The translations under genes were made by a program, and so were the position numbers. From Aureimonas sp. ME7 (GTDB taxonomy: Bacteria; Pseudomonadota; Alphaproteobacteria; Rhizobiales; Rhizobiaceae), in the NCBI RefSeq assembly GCF_903970965.1, contig NZ_CAJCKW010000007.1, positions 1 to 64,000 on the forward strand: 64,000 nt of DNA. Reading direction: 5' to 3'. Shown here piece after piece: positions 55,478 to 63,893 of this stretch. How positions within the stretch are numbered: the stretch's first letter is position 1; the number at the start of each line of letters is the position of its first letter. Below the pieces are notes generated by a model. The model was not told the DNA's origin. It saw only the letters and a list, made by a program, of their open reading frames with translations, and ran no database searches.

Positions 55478-55837
55478 TTGAAGACAGACACCGATTTCAT
55501 CGATCGCCGGAACGCTGCCAAGAATGCCAAGGCAGCCCTCCTGGAGAAGATGAAGGCGAAACAGAACGACCCGGAGCTGGAAGCGCGCCGCGCCGAGCGG
55601 GCCGCCGTCGTCGCGGCCCGCGAGGAGCGCGAGGCGGCCAAGCGCCGTCAGCGGCAGGAGGCCGAGGCCGAGCGGGAGGCCGCGCTGGCGCAGGAGCGGG
55701 CCGCCGCGAAGGAAGCCGCCGAGCAGGCCGCCGTGTCCGAGCGCGACAAGCTGATCGCGCAGGCCATGGAGGACCAGGCGGCCCAGAAGGCCAAGCGGGA
55801 CGCGCGCTACGCAGCCCGGCAGATGCGCAAGGGCTGA
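55478..55837 (+). CDS. DUF6481-family coiled-coil protein
   Basis: A 119-residue protein, almost entirely charged helix, starting at MKTDTDFIDRRNAAKNAKA. A long coiled coil of E/A/R/K residues covers about 30-115. It resembles DUF6481, whose members start with FNDRRAAAKNAKAALLEK. The TTG at 55478 gives the correct family start; no ATG is available in frame nearby. The upstream leader with two hairpins suggests post-transcriptional control. Such proteins are stress-linked in rhizobia, from memory; function is unknown. Confidence 0.7.
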   Translation: MKTDTDFIDRRNAAKNAKAALLEKMKAKQNDPELEARRAERAAVVAAREEREAAKRRQRQEAEAEREAALAQERAAAKEAAEQAAVSERDKLIAQAMEDQAAQKAKRDARYAARQMRKG

Positions 55838-56223
55838 CCGGGCGGTCTTCGGGCACCGGCGCGGGCGGGGCCGATGGGATCGCCGATCGCGCGCGATCTT
55901 CGCCGGGACCATGCTCGGCCGCCGCTTCGCGCTGCCCGCTTAGCCCGTTGCGAACCCTGGACGAGGCCGACGGAACCCGCTTCGCTTCCCCTTGATGAGG
56001 CGGGATTTCGTCGGCGGCTTTTGCCGGCGCGTGAATCTCCTTACCCAGCAAATCTCCAGCTTCGATTCCGAGCGAACGTTGCGGGGCGCTCGGAGGTCCG
56101 CGTTTGGCCGTCGGCATCTTCCCGATATTGGCCCGACGTTCCAATCCTTCCCCCAAGGGGCTTGGCCTTCTGCATCGACTCGCTGATGGTGATCTCCCGA
56201 ACGCTTTCCGAATCGCACCCGCC
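55838..56223. other. Intergenic region downstream of the DUF6481 gene
   Basis: About 386 bp with no recognisable gene. It is the likely promoter region for the racemase-fold gene at 56224. No clear terminator was found. Confidence 0.35.
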
Positions 56224-56925
56224 ATGACGCGCATCGCCTTGATCAACGCCAACACGACCCGGGCCATGACGGAACGGATGGTGGACGCCGCGCGGCGACT
56301 GGCGCCGGCGGGCGTCGCGATCGAAGGTCACACGGCGCCCGAAGGCGCGCCCTACATCTCGACGCCCGAAGCGGCAGCCCGCGCGGGCGAGGTGGTTCGC
56401 GGCATGGCCGAGGCCTTCGCGACGGCCGGACCGCCCGACGCGGTGATGATCGCCTGCTTCGGCGACCCCGGCCTCTTCGAAGCGCGCGCGCTCTTGCCCG
56501 TTCCCGTGCTCGGCATGGCCGACGCCTCGTGCCATGTCGCCGCGCAGCTCGGCGCGCGCTTTGCCATCGTCACCGGCGGCCACGCCTGGGGTCCCATGCT
56601 GGAGGCGTTCGTGGACCGGATCGGGCTGGGGTCGCGGCTCGCGGGCGTGCGCACGATCGAACTCACCGGCGACAGGATCGCCGCCGATCCGGCTGGAGCG
56701 GAGACCCTCGTTCTCGGCGAGATCGAACGGGCGCGAGACAACGGCGCCGATGTCGTGATCCTCGGCGGGGCGGGGCTGGTGGGCTTTGCCGACCGGCTGA
56801 CGCCGCGATCCCCCGCTATCCTTCTGGATTCCCTCGCCTGCCTCGTCGCCCAGACCTGCGCGCTCACCGGATTCGGCTTAAGGACGCGTCCTCAACGGTC
56901 CATCTCGGCCGCGATCTCGCCGTAG
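56224..56925 (+). CDS. Asp/Glu/hydantoin racemase-family protein with one catalytic Cys
   Basis: A 233-residue protein of the aspartate/glutamate/hydantoin racemase superfamily. The first catalytic Cys is Cys78 in MIACFGDPG. At the second Cys position, normally VLGCAGM, the sequence reads ILGGAGLVG (Gly182), so the two-base racemisation mechanism is not possible in its usual form. Other Cys residues (for example in DSLAC near 206) may not substitute. The C-terminus overlaps the HAD gene on the other strand by 34 bp. Alternative activities in this fold include decarboxylase or isomerase reactions. Confidence 0.75.
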   Translation: MTRIALINANTTRAMTERMVDAARRLAPAGVAIEGHTAPEGAPYISTPEAAARAGEVVRGMAEAFATAGPPDAVMIACFGDPGLFEARALLPVPVLGMADASCHVAAQLGARFAIVTGGHAWGPMLEAFVDRIGLGSRLAGVRTIELTGDRIAADPAGAETLVLGEIERARDNGADVVILGGAGLVGFADRLTPRSPAILLDSLACLVAQTCALTGFGLRTRPQRSISAAISP

Positions 56926-57551
56926 GTGCGCGCGACGAAGTCCGCGCCGGCTGCGCGCAGGGCATCGCCGGTGTTGGCCAGGAGATGCGCGCCGCCCAGA
57001 AACCCGTAGGCCACCATCCCGGCCGCCTTGGCCCCCATGACGCCGAAGCGCGAATCCTCGATCACCAGGCTGCGCGCAGGATCGAACCCCATGCGCGCGG
57101 CCGCATGGAGCACGAGGTCGGGCTCCGGCTTGCCGCGCCGGACGTCGTGCGAGGAAAAGATCGCTTCCGCCGCGAAGAACCGGTCGAGGCCCGTCACCTT
57201 CAGGCTGTGCCGGATGCGCTCGTGGTCGGACGAGGAGGCGACGCAGCGCGGCAGGCTGGAACCTTCCAGGAACCGAACGACGCCGGGCACGGGGGCGAGT
57301 TCGGCGGTGAACAGCGCCTTCGTCTCGGTCCAGAAGCGGGGATGGTATTCGTGGCCGAGCGAGCGCCCCGTTCGCGCCTCGATCCCTTGGAGGATGTCGG
57401 CCATCTTCATGCCGACCATGGCATTGACCATGTCGGTCGTGACCTCGATTCCCGCCTGCCGGTAGACCGACTGCATGGCGCGCCGGGCCAGGACCTCGCT
57501 GTCGACGAGAACCCCGTCGCAGTCGAAGATGATGCCGTCGAATCGCGCCAT
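56892..57551 (-). CDS. HAD-superfamily phosphatase (beta-phosphoglucomutase-like)
   Basis: A 219-residue HAD hydrolase of subfamily IA. Motif I is IIFDCDGVLVDSE (Asp10 nucleophile, Asp12), motif II VASSSDHERI, motif III RRGKPEPDLVL and motif IV IEDSRFGV. A four-helix cap lies between motifs I and II. It dephosphorylates an unidentified metabolite. The ATG at 57551 was chosen because the family starts just before the motif I strand. It is downstream of the sulfonate-type operon, on the same strand, after a 168-bp gap. Confidence 0.88.
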   Translation of the reverse strand: MARFDGIIFDCDGVLVDSEVLARRAMQSVYRQAGIEVTTDMVNAMVGMKMADILQGIEARTGRSLGHEYHPRFWTETKALFTAELAPVPGVVRFLEGSSLPRCVASSSDHERIRHSLKVTGLDRFFAAEAIFSSHDVRRGKPEPDLVLHAAARMGFDPARSLVIEDSRFGVMGAKAAGMVAYGFLGGAHLLANTGDALRAAGADFVARTYGEIAAEMDR

Positions 57552-57719
57552 GGCCGCTCTTTCGGGTGTTCCTCCCGCCGCGAATCGAGGCCTGCGGCCC
57601 GCCGGCTCGCGGAAGGAGACGGGTTTGAGTGCCCGCCTGTTCGATCCGCGGCATATGGGCCGTTCCGGCGCCGACATGCAAGGCGGACCGGACCGGCCCG
57701 TTCCCCGAAAACCGCCGGC

Positions 57720-59048
57720 TCAGGGGGCGAAGAAGCGGTTGACGGGGCGCGGCAGCCCGAGATTGTCGCGCAAGGTCGCCCCTTCGTATTCGCGCCGGAA
57801 GATGCCGCGCCGCTGGAGCTCGGGCACGACCTTGTCGACGAAGCCGTCGAGCCCTTCGGGCAGGAAGGGGAACATCACGTTGAACCCGTCCGCCCCGTCC
57901 GATTCCAGCCATTCCTGCATGGCGTCGGCGATGGTGCGGGGCGTTCCGACGAAGGAAAGGCCGCCGTAGCCGCCGAGGCGCCGGGCGAGCTGGCCGACGG
58001 TCAGGTTCTCGCGCCGGGCGAGCTCGATCGTGCGCTCGCGGCTCGACTTCGACTGGTTCGTGTCGGGGATCTCCGGCAGGGGCGCGTCCGGGTCGAAGGC
58101 GCGCGCATCGGTGCCGAGCATGGTCGACAACTGGTCGATGGCGTTGTCGTAGCTCACCAGCGCGTCGAGACGCTCGCGCGTCTCGCGCGCCTCCTCGTCG
58201 CTGTCGCCCACCACCACGAAGGCGCCGGGCAGGATCTTGAGGTGATCGGGATCGCGCCCAATCCGGCCCATGCGCCCCTTGACGTCGGCGTAGAAGGCGC
58301 GCCCGTCCTCCAGGCGGCTCGGGGCGGCAAAGATCACCTCCGCCGTTTCGGCGGCGAGCTGGCGGCCGGGCTCCGAGGCGCCGGCCTGGACGATCACCGG
58401 CCAGCCTTGGGGAGGCCGGGCGATGTTGAGCGGCCCCTGCACATCGAAGAACTCGCCCTTGTGGGCGAGGACGTGCATGCGATCGGGATCGACATAGGTG
58501 GCGCTGTCGGTGTCGCGCGGGAAAGCGTCGTCGTCGAAACTGTCCCAAAGGCCGGTCACCACGTCGTAGAACTCGCGGGCGCGGCGATATCGGTCGGCGT
58601 GGTCCAGATGCTCTTCCAGGCCGAAGTTGCGCGCGGCGTCCGGGTTGGAGGTGGTCACGATGTTCCACCCGGCGCGCCCCGCGCTCAGGTGGTCCAGCGA
58701 GGCGAAGCGCCGCGCGACGTGGTAGGGCTCGTCGAAGCTCGTGGAAGCGGTCGCCACGAGGCCGATGCGGCTCGTCACCGAGGCCAGCGCCGACAGGAGC
58801 GTGAAGGGCTCGAACGAGGTCACGGTGTGGCTGCGCCGGAGCGCCTCGCGCCCGATATTGAGGACGGCGAGGTGGTCGGCCATGAAGAACGCGTCGAAGC
58901 GCGCCGCCTCCAGCCGGCGGGCGAGGTATTGCAGCCGCTCGAAGTTGAAGTTGGCGTCACGCCAGGCGCCGGGATAGCGCCAGGCGCCGGCATGGATTGA
59001 AACGGGCCGCATGAAGGCCCCGAGCTTCAGCTGCTTGGCGGATGTCAT
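57720..59048 (-). CDS. LLM flavin-dependent monooxygenase, NtaA/SnaA/DmoA type
   Basis: A 442-residue bacterial-luciferase-like monooxygenase, third of its kind in the window. Family landmarks are LGAFMRPVSIHAGAWRYPGAW, ASLDHLSAGRAGWNIVTTSN, VIVQAGASEPGRQLAAETA and the C-terminal TLRDNLGLP. It uses FMNH2 and O2 to break a C-N or C-S bond. It sits at the downstream end of the sulfonate-type operon, about 98 bp after cysE, and probably feeds sulfite or a sulfur compound to the cysteine pathway. Confidence 0.88.
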   Translation of the reverse strand: MTSAKQLKLGAFMRPVSIHAGAWRYPGAWRDANFNFERLQYLARRLEAARFDAFFMADHLAVLNIGREALRRSHTVTSFEPFTLLSALASVTSRIGLVATASTSFDEPYHVARRFASLDHLSAGRAGWNIVTTSNPDAARNFGLEEHLDHADRYRRAREFYDVVTGLWDSFDDDAFPRDTDSATYVDPDRMHVLAHKGEFFDVQGPLNIARPPQGWPVIVQAGASEPGRQLAAETAEVIFAAPSRLEDGRAFYADVKGRMGRIGRDPDHLKILPGAFVVVGDSDEEARETRERLDALVSYDNAIDQLSTMLGTDARAFDPDAPLPEIPDTNQSKSSRERTIELARRENLTVGQLARRLGGYGGLSFVGTPRTIADAMQEWLESDGADGFNVMFPFLPEGLDGFVDKVVPELQRRGIFRREYEGATLRDNLGLPRPVNRFFAP

Positions 59049-59146
59049 CGGCAGAAATCCTTGTCGAGGAAGGGCGAGCGCGCGAAATGGCGCCGGACGG
59101 GCGTCATCTCAAGAGCGGAAGCAAAACCGGTGTCGGCGGAAAGGCG

Positions 59147-59980
59147 CTAAAGACCGACGTCGAACACCATCTGGTCCATCGCGCGGCTCGGCTCGGCGCA
59201 GCCGGCATGGCCGACGATGCGGGCCGGCACGCCCGCGACCGTGGTGTTAGGCGGAACCGAGCGCGTGACCACCGAGCCCGCGCCGATGCGCGAGCAATGG
59301 CCGATCTCGATGGGCCCGAGAAGCTTGGCGCCCGCCCCGATCAGAACGCCGTGGCCGACGCGCGGATGGCGCCGCCCGCCCGGCACCGGCTCTTCCGCCT
59401 CGCCCAGGACGACGCCCTGCAGCATGGAAACGTTGTCGCCGATCTCGGCGCTCGCCCCGATCGAGATGCCGGTGGCATGGTCGATGAAGGTGCCGCTGCC
59501 GATCGGCACGGCGGGATGGATCTCCACCTGGAAGACTTCCGCGACGCGGTCCGACAGATAGAGCGCGAGGTCGCGCCGTTCCGTCCGCCAGAGATGGTGG
59601 GCGACGCGATGCGCCTCCAGCGCGTGAAAACCCTTGAAATAAAGGACGGCGTCGAGCGCGGCGTCGCTGGCGGGGTCCCGGTCGATCAGGGCGGCCAGAT
59701 CGAAGCGCAGAGCGCGGCGCAGCGCCTCGACCCCGAACGCCTCCCGAAGCACCGCGCGCAGCGCGTCGGCCGGAAGCACGCCGGCGATGCGGCTCGCCAG
59801 GCGATGGCTGAGCGCGTCCTCCAGCGAGGACTGGTCGAGAACGGTGGACTGGACGAGGGCGGCCAGCACCGGCTCGCGCGCGGCGACGCCCTCCGCCTCG
59901 CGCCGTAGCCGCGCCCACCAGAAGTCGGCCGTCGCCGGTGTCGGGATGCCGACCGCCTCCCTCGATGCCTCGATATCCAT
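59147..59980 (-). CDS. cysE: Serine O-acetyltransferase
   Basis: A 277-residue CysE. The N-terminal helical domain covers about residues 20-150, followed by the left-handed beta-helix with hexapeptide repeats: VEIHPAVPIGSGTFIDHATG, NVSMLQGVVLGE and PIEIGHCSRIGAGSVVTRSVPP. It acetylates L-serine with acetyl-CoA to make O-acetylserine, the cysteine precursor and the signal for sulfur regulation. It lies inside the sulfonate operon instead of at a housekeeping site, linking released sulfite to cysteine synthesis. Confidence 0.93.
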   Translation of the reverse strand: MDIEASREAVGIPTPATADFWWARLRREAEGVAAREPVLAALVQSTVLDQSSLEDALSHRLASRIAGVLPADALRAVLREAFGVEALRRALRFDLAALIDRDPASDAALDAVLYFKGFHALEAHRVAHHLWRTERRDLALYLSDRVAEVFQVEIHPAVPIGSGTFIDHATGISIGASAEIGDNVSMLQGVVLGEAEEPVPGGRRHPRVGHGVLIGAGAKLLGPIEIGHCSRIGAGSVVTRSVPPNTTVAGVPARIVGHAGCAEPSRAMDQMVFDVGL

Positions 59981-60017
59981 CGCGCCGCCCTTTCCCCGTC
60001 GTGCCGCCCCGGCGGCG

Positions 60018-61088
60018 TCAGTCCCTCAGAAGCGGCAGGAGCGTCGTTCCCTGCCGCTCGATTTCCCGAAGATACGGCGTGTCGGACAGGACGAAATGCG
60101 AGATGCCGAGGTCGCGATACCGGCGCAGCGATTCCGCCACCTCCGCTGCCGAGCCGACCAGCCAAGTGGTGCCCGCCCCGCCCCCGCCGTAGCGGCCGGG
60201 CGCGGTGTAGAGACGATCGTCCAGCACCTCGCCGCGCGCCTGGAGATCCAGAAGCCGGCGCTGGCCGACGGCGACCTCGCCGCGATGGTCGTGCCAGCCG
60301 GCGCCCGCCGTGCGCGCCATCTCGGCGACCTTGGCCTCGGCGTCGCGCCAGGCTTCCTCGCTCGTGTCGCGCACCAGCGTCGTGATGCGCAGTCCGAACT
60401 CGAGGGGGGCGTGCTCGCGGCCGAGCTCGGCGCTCAGCGCCCTCAGCCGGGCGATGCGCTCGGCCACGTCGGCCAGGGGCTCGCCCCAGAAGAGCTGGAC
60501 GTCGGCCTCCGCTGCGGCCACCCGCTCGGCCGGCCCGGAAGCACCGCCGAAGTAGAGCTTGGGATGCAAGCGCCCTTCTCGCGCATGGGGGCGCGGCTGG
60601 GCGGTGGAGCCTTTCAGCGCGTAGTGCGGCCCCTGGTGCGTGACGTTCTCTTCCGTCCACAGCCGGCGCAGAAGGCGCATGAACTCGCCCGTGCGCTCGT
60701 AGCGCCGTTCCTTCTCGATCGACCCGTCGCCGTAGGCTTCCGGATTGTCGAGGCCAGACACGATGTTGACGCGCACGCGCCCGCCCGACAGGTGGTCGAG
60801 CGTGGCGAGCGCGGAGGCCGCCTGGGCAGGCTGCCAGTAGCCCGGCCGGATCGCGATCAGGGGCTCGAACGCCTTCGTGCGCGCGGCGAGCGCTGCGGCC
60901 ACGGTGAACGTGTCGGGCCGCTCCCAGCCGGCACCCAGAAGCGCGCCGCGCCAGCCGTGGCGCTCGATCGCCTCGGCCTGCGCCACCAGCGCGCCCAGGC
61001 TGTTGTGGCCGGCATCAGTCGTGTCGCCGCGATGGCCGGCGACGGCCTGGTTCGGGATGTACCAGAGGAACTCTGTCGGCGCGGTCAT
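60018..61088 (-). CDS. ssuD: SsuD-type alkanesulfonate monooxygenase
   Basis: A 356-residue LLM-class monooxygenase of the SsuD branch. N-terminal EFLWYIPNQAVAGHRGD, barrel segment ATLDHLSGGRVRVNIVSG, and YFGGASGPAERVAAAEADVQLFWGEP are characteristic. It desulfonates alkanesulfonates with FMNH2 and O2, giving aldehyde and sulfite. It overlaps the permease gene by 4 bp, so it is coupled with the importer. The flavin reductase partner SsuE is not in this window. Confidence 0.92.
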   Translation of the reverse strand: MTAPTEFLWYIPNQAVAGHRGDTTDAGHNSLGALVAQAEAIERHGWRGALLGAGWERPDTFTVAAALAARTKAFEPLIAIRPGYWQPAQAASALATLDHLSGGRVRVNIVSGLDNPEAYGDGSIEKERRYERTGEFMRLLRRLWTEENVTHQGPHYALKGSTAQPRPHAREGRLHPKLYFGGASGPAERVAAAEADVQLFWGEPLADVAERIARLRALSAELGREHAPLEFGLRITTLVRDTSEEAWRDAEAKVAEMARTAGAGWHDHRGEVAVGQRRLLDLQARGEVLDDRLYTAPGRYGGGGAGTTWLVGSAAEVAESLRRYRDLGISHFVLSDTPYLREIERQGTTLLPLLRD

Positions 61089-61954
61089 CGCTGCTGCCCC
61101 CAACGATGCACGGTGACGCGCTCGAGGCTGGCGAAGGCGAGATTCTCGACGAGGAGGCCGATCACGATCACGAGGGCGAGGCCGGCAAAGACGTTGTCGG
61201 TGTAGAGTTCGTTGCGGTTCTGGAAGATGTACCAGCCGAGCCCGCCGCGCCCGGACGAGGCGCCGAACACGAGCTCGGCCGCGATCAGCGTGCGCCAGGC
61301 GAAGGCCCAGGCGATCTTGAGGCCGGACAGGACGGACGGAAGGGCTGCCGGCAGGAGGATCTGCCAGACGTAGCGCCAGCCCTTGAGCCCGTAGTTGCGC
61401 CCCGTCATCCGCAGGGTTTCGGGCACGCCCTGGAAGCCGGCGAAGATCGACAGCGACAAAGGCCAGAGCACCGAATGCACCAGCACGAAGATCAGGCTGT
61501 TCTGCCCCAGACCGAACCACAGGAGCGCGAGCGGCAGGAGGGCGATCGCGGGCAGAGGGTTGAACATCGCCGTCAGCGTCGACAGGAGGTCGCGCCCAAG
61601 CTGCGTCGAGACGGCGAGCGTCGTCAGGAGAAGCGAAAGGACGATGCCGAGCGCATAGCCCTGGACGAGAACCAGAAGCGAGATGCGCGTCCGCTCCAGA
61701 AGTTCGCCGCTGGCGATCCCCGAAACGAAGGCGCGTGCCGTCGCCCCGAACGTCGGCAGGAGGAGCGGGTTGGCCTGCCAGCGCGCAGCGGCCTCCCACA
61801 AGGCGATCAGCGCGAGAAGGATCAGGCCCTTGCGCAGCCACCCTTGAGCCCAGATGCGGGCGGCGAGCGGCAGCTGGCGCTCCACCGTTCCGCCGGTGAA
61901 GGGCTCCAGCTCGCGCTCGTATTCCGGCCGGACGGGTGGTTGAAGCAGCGTCAT
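61085..61954 (-). CDS. ssuC: SsuC-type sulfonate ABC transporter permease
   Basis: A 289-residue permease with about six transmembrane helices. The family signature region LAVSTQLGRDLLSTLTAMFNP and the EAA loop GFQGVPETLRMTGRNYGLKG are present. The ATG at 61954 overlaps the ATPase stop (ATGA). It imports alkanesulfonates or taurine-like compounds as the channel for the binding protein encoded upstream. Confidence 0.92.
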   Translation of the reverse strand: MTLLQPPVRPEYERELEPFTGGTVERQLPLAARIWAQGWLRKGLILLALIALWEAAARWQANPLLLPTFGATARAFVSGIASGELLERTRISLLVLVQGYALGIVLSLLLTTLAVSTQLGRDLLSTLTAMFNPLPAIALLPLALLWFGLGQNSLIFVLVHSVLWPLSLSIFAGFQGVPETLRMTGRNYGLKGWRYVWQILLPAALPSVLSGLKIAWAFAWRTLIAAELVFGASSGRGGLGWYIFQNRNELYTDNVFAGLALVIVIGLLVENLAFASLERVTVHRWGQQR

Positions 61955-62877
61955 CGGGCGCTTGTCTCCAGCCCGGCATCGGCCGCCTCGCGCGCCACCG
62001 TTCCCGCCCCGTCCTCGAAGAGGAGGCGGTGGATGCGCGCGCCCGCCGCCTGGAACGCCGCGCCGCCGAGGCTGGCAAGGCTCCATTCGTGGGCGTTGAT
62101 CTCGGCGCGCACCCGGCCCGGACGCGGCGACAGGAGGGCGATGCGGTTGCCCACGACCAGCGCCTCCTCGATCGAGTGGGTGACGAAGAGAAGCGTGAAG
62201 CGCGCCTCCTCCCAGAGTTGGAGAAGCTCCTCCTGCATGCGGCGGCGCGTCAGGGCGTCGAGCGCGGCGAAGGGCTCGTCCATCAGGAGGACGCGCGGCT
62301 GCATGGCGAGCGCGCGCGCGATCGCGACGCGCCCCTTCATGCCGCCCGACAGCTGATGGGGATAGCTTTGCGCGAAGGCCGACAGGCCGACCTTGCCCAG
62401 AAAGTGGCGCGCCCGCTCGCGCGCCTCGCGCCGCGAGACTTTTCGCGAGGCGAGAAGCGGAAAGGCGACGTTGTCGAGAACGCTCTTCCAGGGCGGCAGC
62501 TGGTCGAACTCCTGAAATACCACGATCCGGTCGGGCCCCGGCTCCACGACCCGCCGCCCTTCGAGGACGATCTCGCCTTCCACCGGGGGAATGAACCCGG
62601 CGATCGATTTGAGAAGCGTGGACTTGCCGCAGCCCGACGGCCCGAGCAGAACGAAGCGATCGGCCTCGAAGATGTCGAGATCGACCTTGTGCGTGGCGCG
62701 CACCACGTGGTCTCTCGTGCGATATTCGAGCGACAGCCCGCGCACCCGCAGAAGCGGCTCGGACAGGGCGGGAGACGCTTGGCCGGAAAACGGGGCACCG
62801 TCCGCAAGGACCGAGGCGACGGGGGTGGGACCCGGAGCCTCGGCTTCGCGGACGGTGATGGGACGCGCGGTGCTCAC
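61951..62877 (-). CDS. ssuB: SsuB-type sulfonate ABC transporter ATPase
   Basis: A 308-residue ATP-binding subunit with a roughly 40-residue N-terminal extension before the usual ATPase fold. Walker A GPSGCGKST (79-87), signature LSGGMKGR (176-183) and Walker B VLLMDEP are intact, followed by VTHSIEEAL. The GTG at 62877 overlaps the binding-protein stop (GTGA). Sequence is of the SsuB/TauB group. It powers import of the sulfonate. Confidence 0.92.
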   Translation of the reverse strand: MSTARPITVREAEAPGPTPVASVLADGAPFSGQASPALSEPLLRVRGLSLEYRTRDHVVRATHKVDLDIFEADRFVLLGPSGCGKSTLLKSIAGFIPPVEGEIVLEGRRVVEPGPDRIVVFQEFDQLPPWKSVLDNVAFPLLASRKVSRREARERARHFLGKVGLSAFAQSYPHQLSGGMKGRVAIARALAMQPRVLLMDEPFAALDALTRRRMQEELLQLWEEARFTLLFVTHSIEEALVVGNRIALLSPRPGRVRAEINAHEWSLASLGGAAFQAAGARIHRLLFEDGAGTVAREAADAGLETSAR

Positions 62878-63893
62878 GAGCCGTTCGACACGCGCGGATC
62901 GTCGAAGAAATAGTCGGCGAGCGCCTTCGGCTCGTTGCGGATGGCCTTCACGCGGTGGAGGAACTGGCCGAGCCCCAGCGTGTTCTCCGGCTCCACCTTG
63001 AAGGTGACCTCCGGGTTCTGGATGATGTCGAGGAGGAGCTTGCGATCGACGTTGCCGCCGGCGACCTTCAGGTAGATGTCGGCCGCCTTTTCCGGGTTCT
63101 CTCCGATGAACTGCGCCGCCTCGTCCAGCGCGGCGACGAAGGCCGCGTAGGTCTTCGGGCTTTCGTCGTGGAAGGCCTCGGTTGCGTAGAGCACCGTCGA
63201 GGACGCCGGGCCGCCCTGCACGTCGTAGGACTTCAGGACGATATGCGCCTTCGGATTGCCGGCGAGCTCCTGCTCCTGGAAGGGCGGGTTGCCGAAATGG
63301 GCGGTGATCTCGGTGCCGCCCGAGATGATCGCGGCCGCCGCCTCCGGATGGGGCACGGCGACGGAATAGGCGTCGAGCTTGTCGAAGTTCTCCTCGCCCC
63401 AGACCTTGGCGGACGCCCATTGCAGGATGCGCGACTGAACGGACACGCCGACCGCGGGCACCGCGATCCGGTCCTTCTCGGTGAAGTCGGCGATCGTCTT
63501 CACCGCCGGATTGTTGGACACGAGATAGTAGGGAAAGTTGCCGAGCGAGGCGACGCCCTTGACGTTCTGCGAGCCGTGCGTGCGATCCCACAGGGTGAAG
63601 AGCGGGCCGACGCCCGCGCCGCCGATGTCGACATTGCCCGACAGAAGCGCATCGTTGACTGCCGAGCCGCCCGACAGGCGGATGAATTCCGGCGTGATGT
63701 CGATGCCCTGTTCCTTCCCGTGCTTCTGGATCAGACCCTGATCCTCCACGACGTTCAGAAGGAGGTAGACGATGCCGAACTGCTGGGCGATGCGGATCCG
63801 CCCTTCCTCGGCCGAGGCCGATGCCGTCATCGCCAGGGACGCCACGGCGCCGACGGCAGCCAGAAGGAGGGACCGGGACAGGAATGTCTTCAT
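62874..63893 (-). CDS. ssuA: SsuA-type sulfonate-binding protein
   Basis: A 339-residue periplasmic binding protein of the NitT/TauT/SsuA group. A signal peptide spans residues about 1-29 (MKTFLSRSLLLAAVGAVA with cleavage near ASA). The mature part has RIRIAQQFGIVYLLLNVVED, GGAGVGPLFTLWD and FTEKDRIAVPAVGVSVQS. The ATG at 63893 was chosen over a TTG at 63914. It is first in the operon; the promoter lies in the roughly 107 bp to the window end. Confidence 0.9.
   Translation of the reverse strand: MKTFLSRSLLLAAVGAVASLAMTASASAEEGRIRIAQQFGIVYLLLNVVEDQGLIQKHGKEQGIDITPEFIRLSGGSAVNDALLSGNVDIGGAGVGPLFTLWDRTHGSQNVKGVASLGNFPYYLVSNNPAVKTIADFTEKDRIAVPAVGVSVQSRILQWASAKVWGEENFDKLDAYSVAVPHPEAAAAIISGGTEITAHFGNPPFQEQELAGNPKAHIVLKSYDVQGGPASSTVLYATEAFHDESPKTYAAFVAALDEAAQFIGENPEKAADIYLKVAGGNVDRKLLLDIIQNPEVTFKVEPENTLGLGQFLHRVKAIRNEPKALADYFFDDPRVSNGS

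Noticed and set aside
55435-55995. A 186-codon plus-strand open frame beginning at the ATG 55435
   Set aside because: Most of it is a frame-shifted reading of the DUF6481 gene; only its first codons may be translated as a leader.
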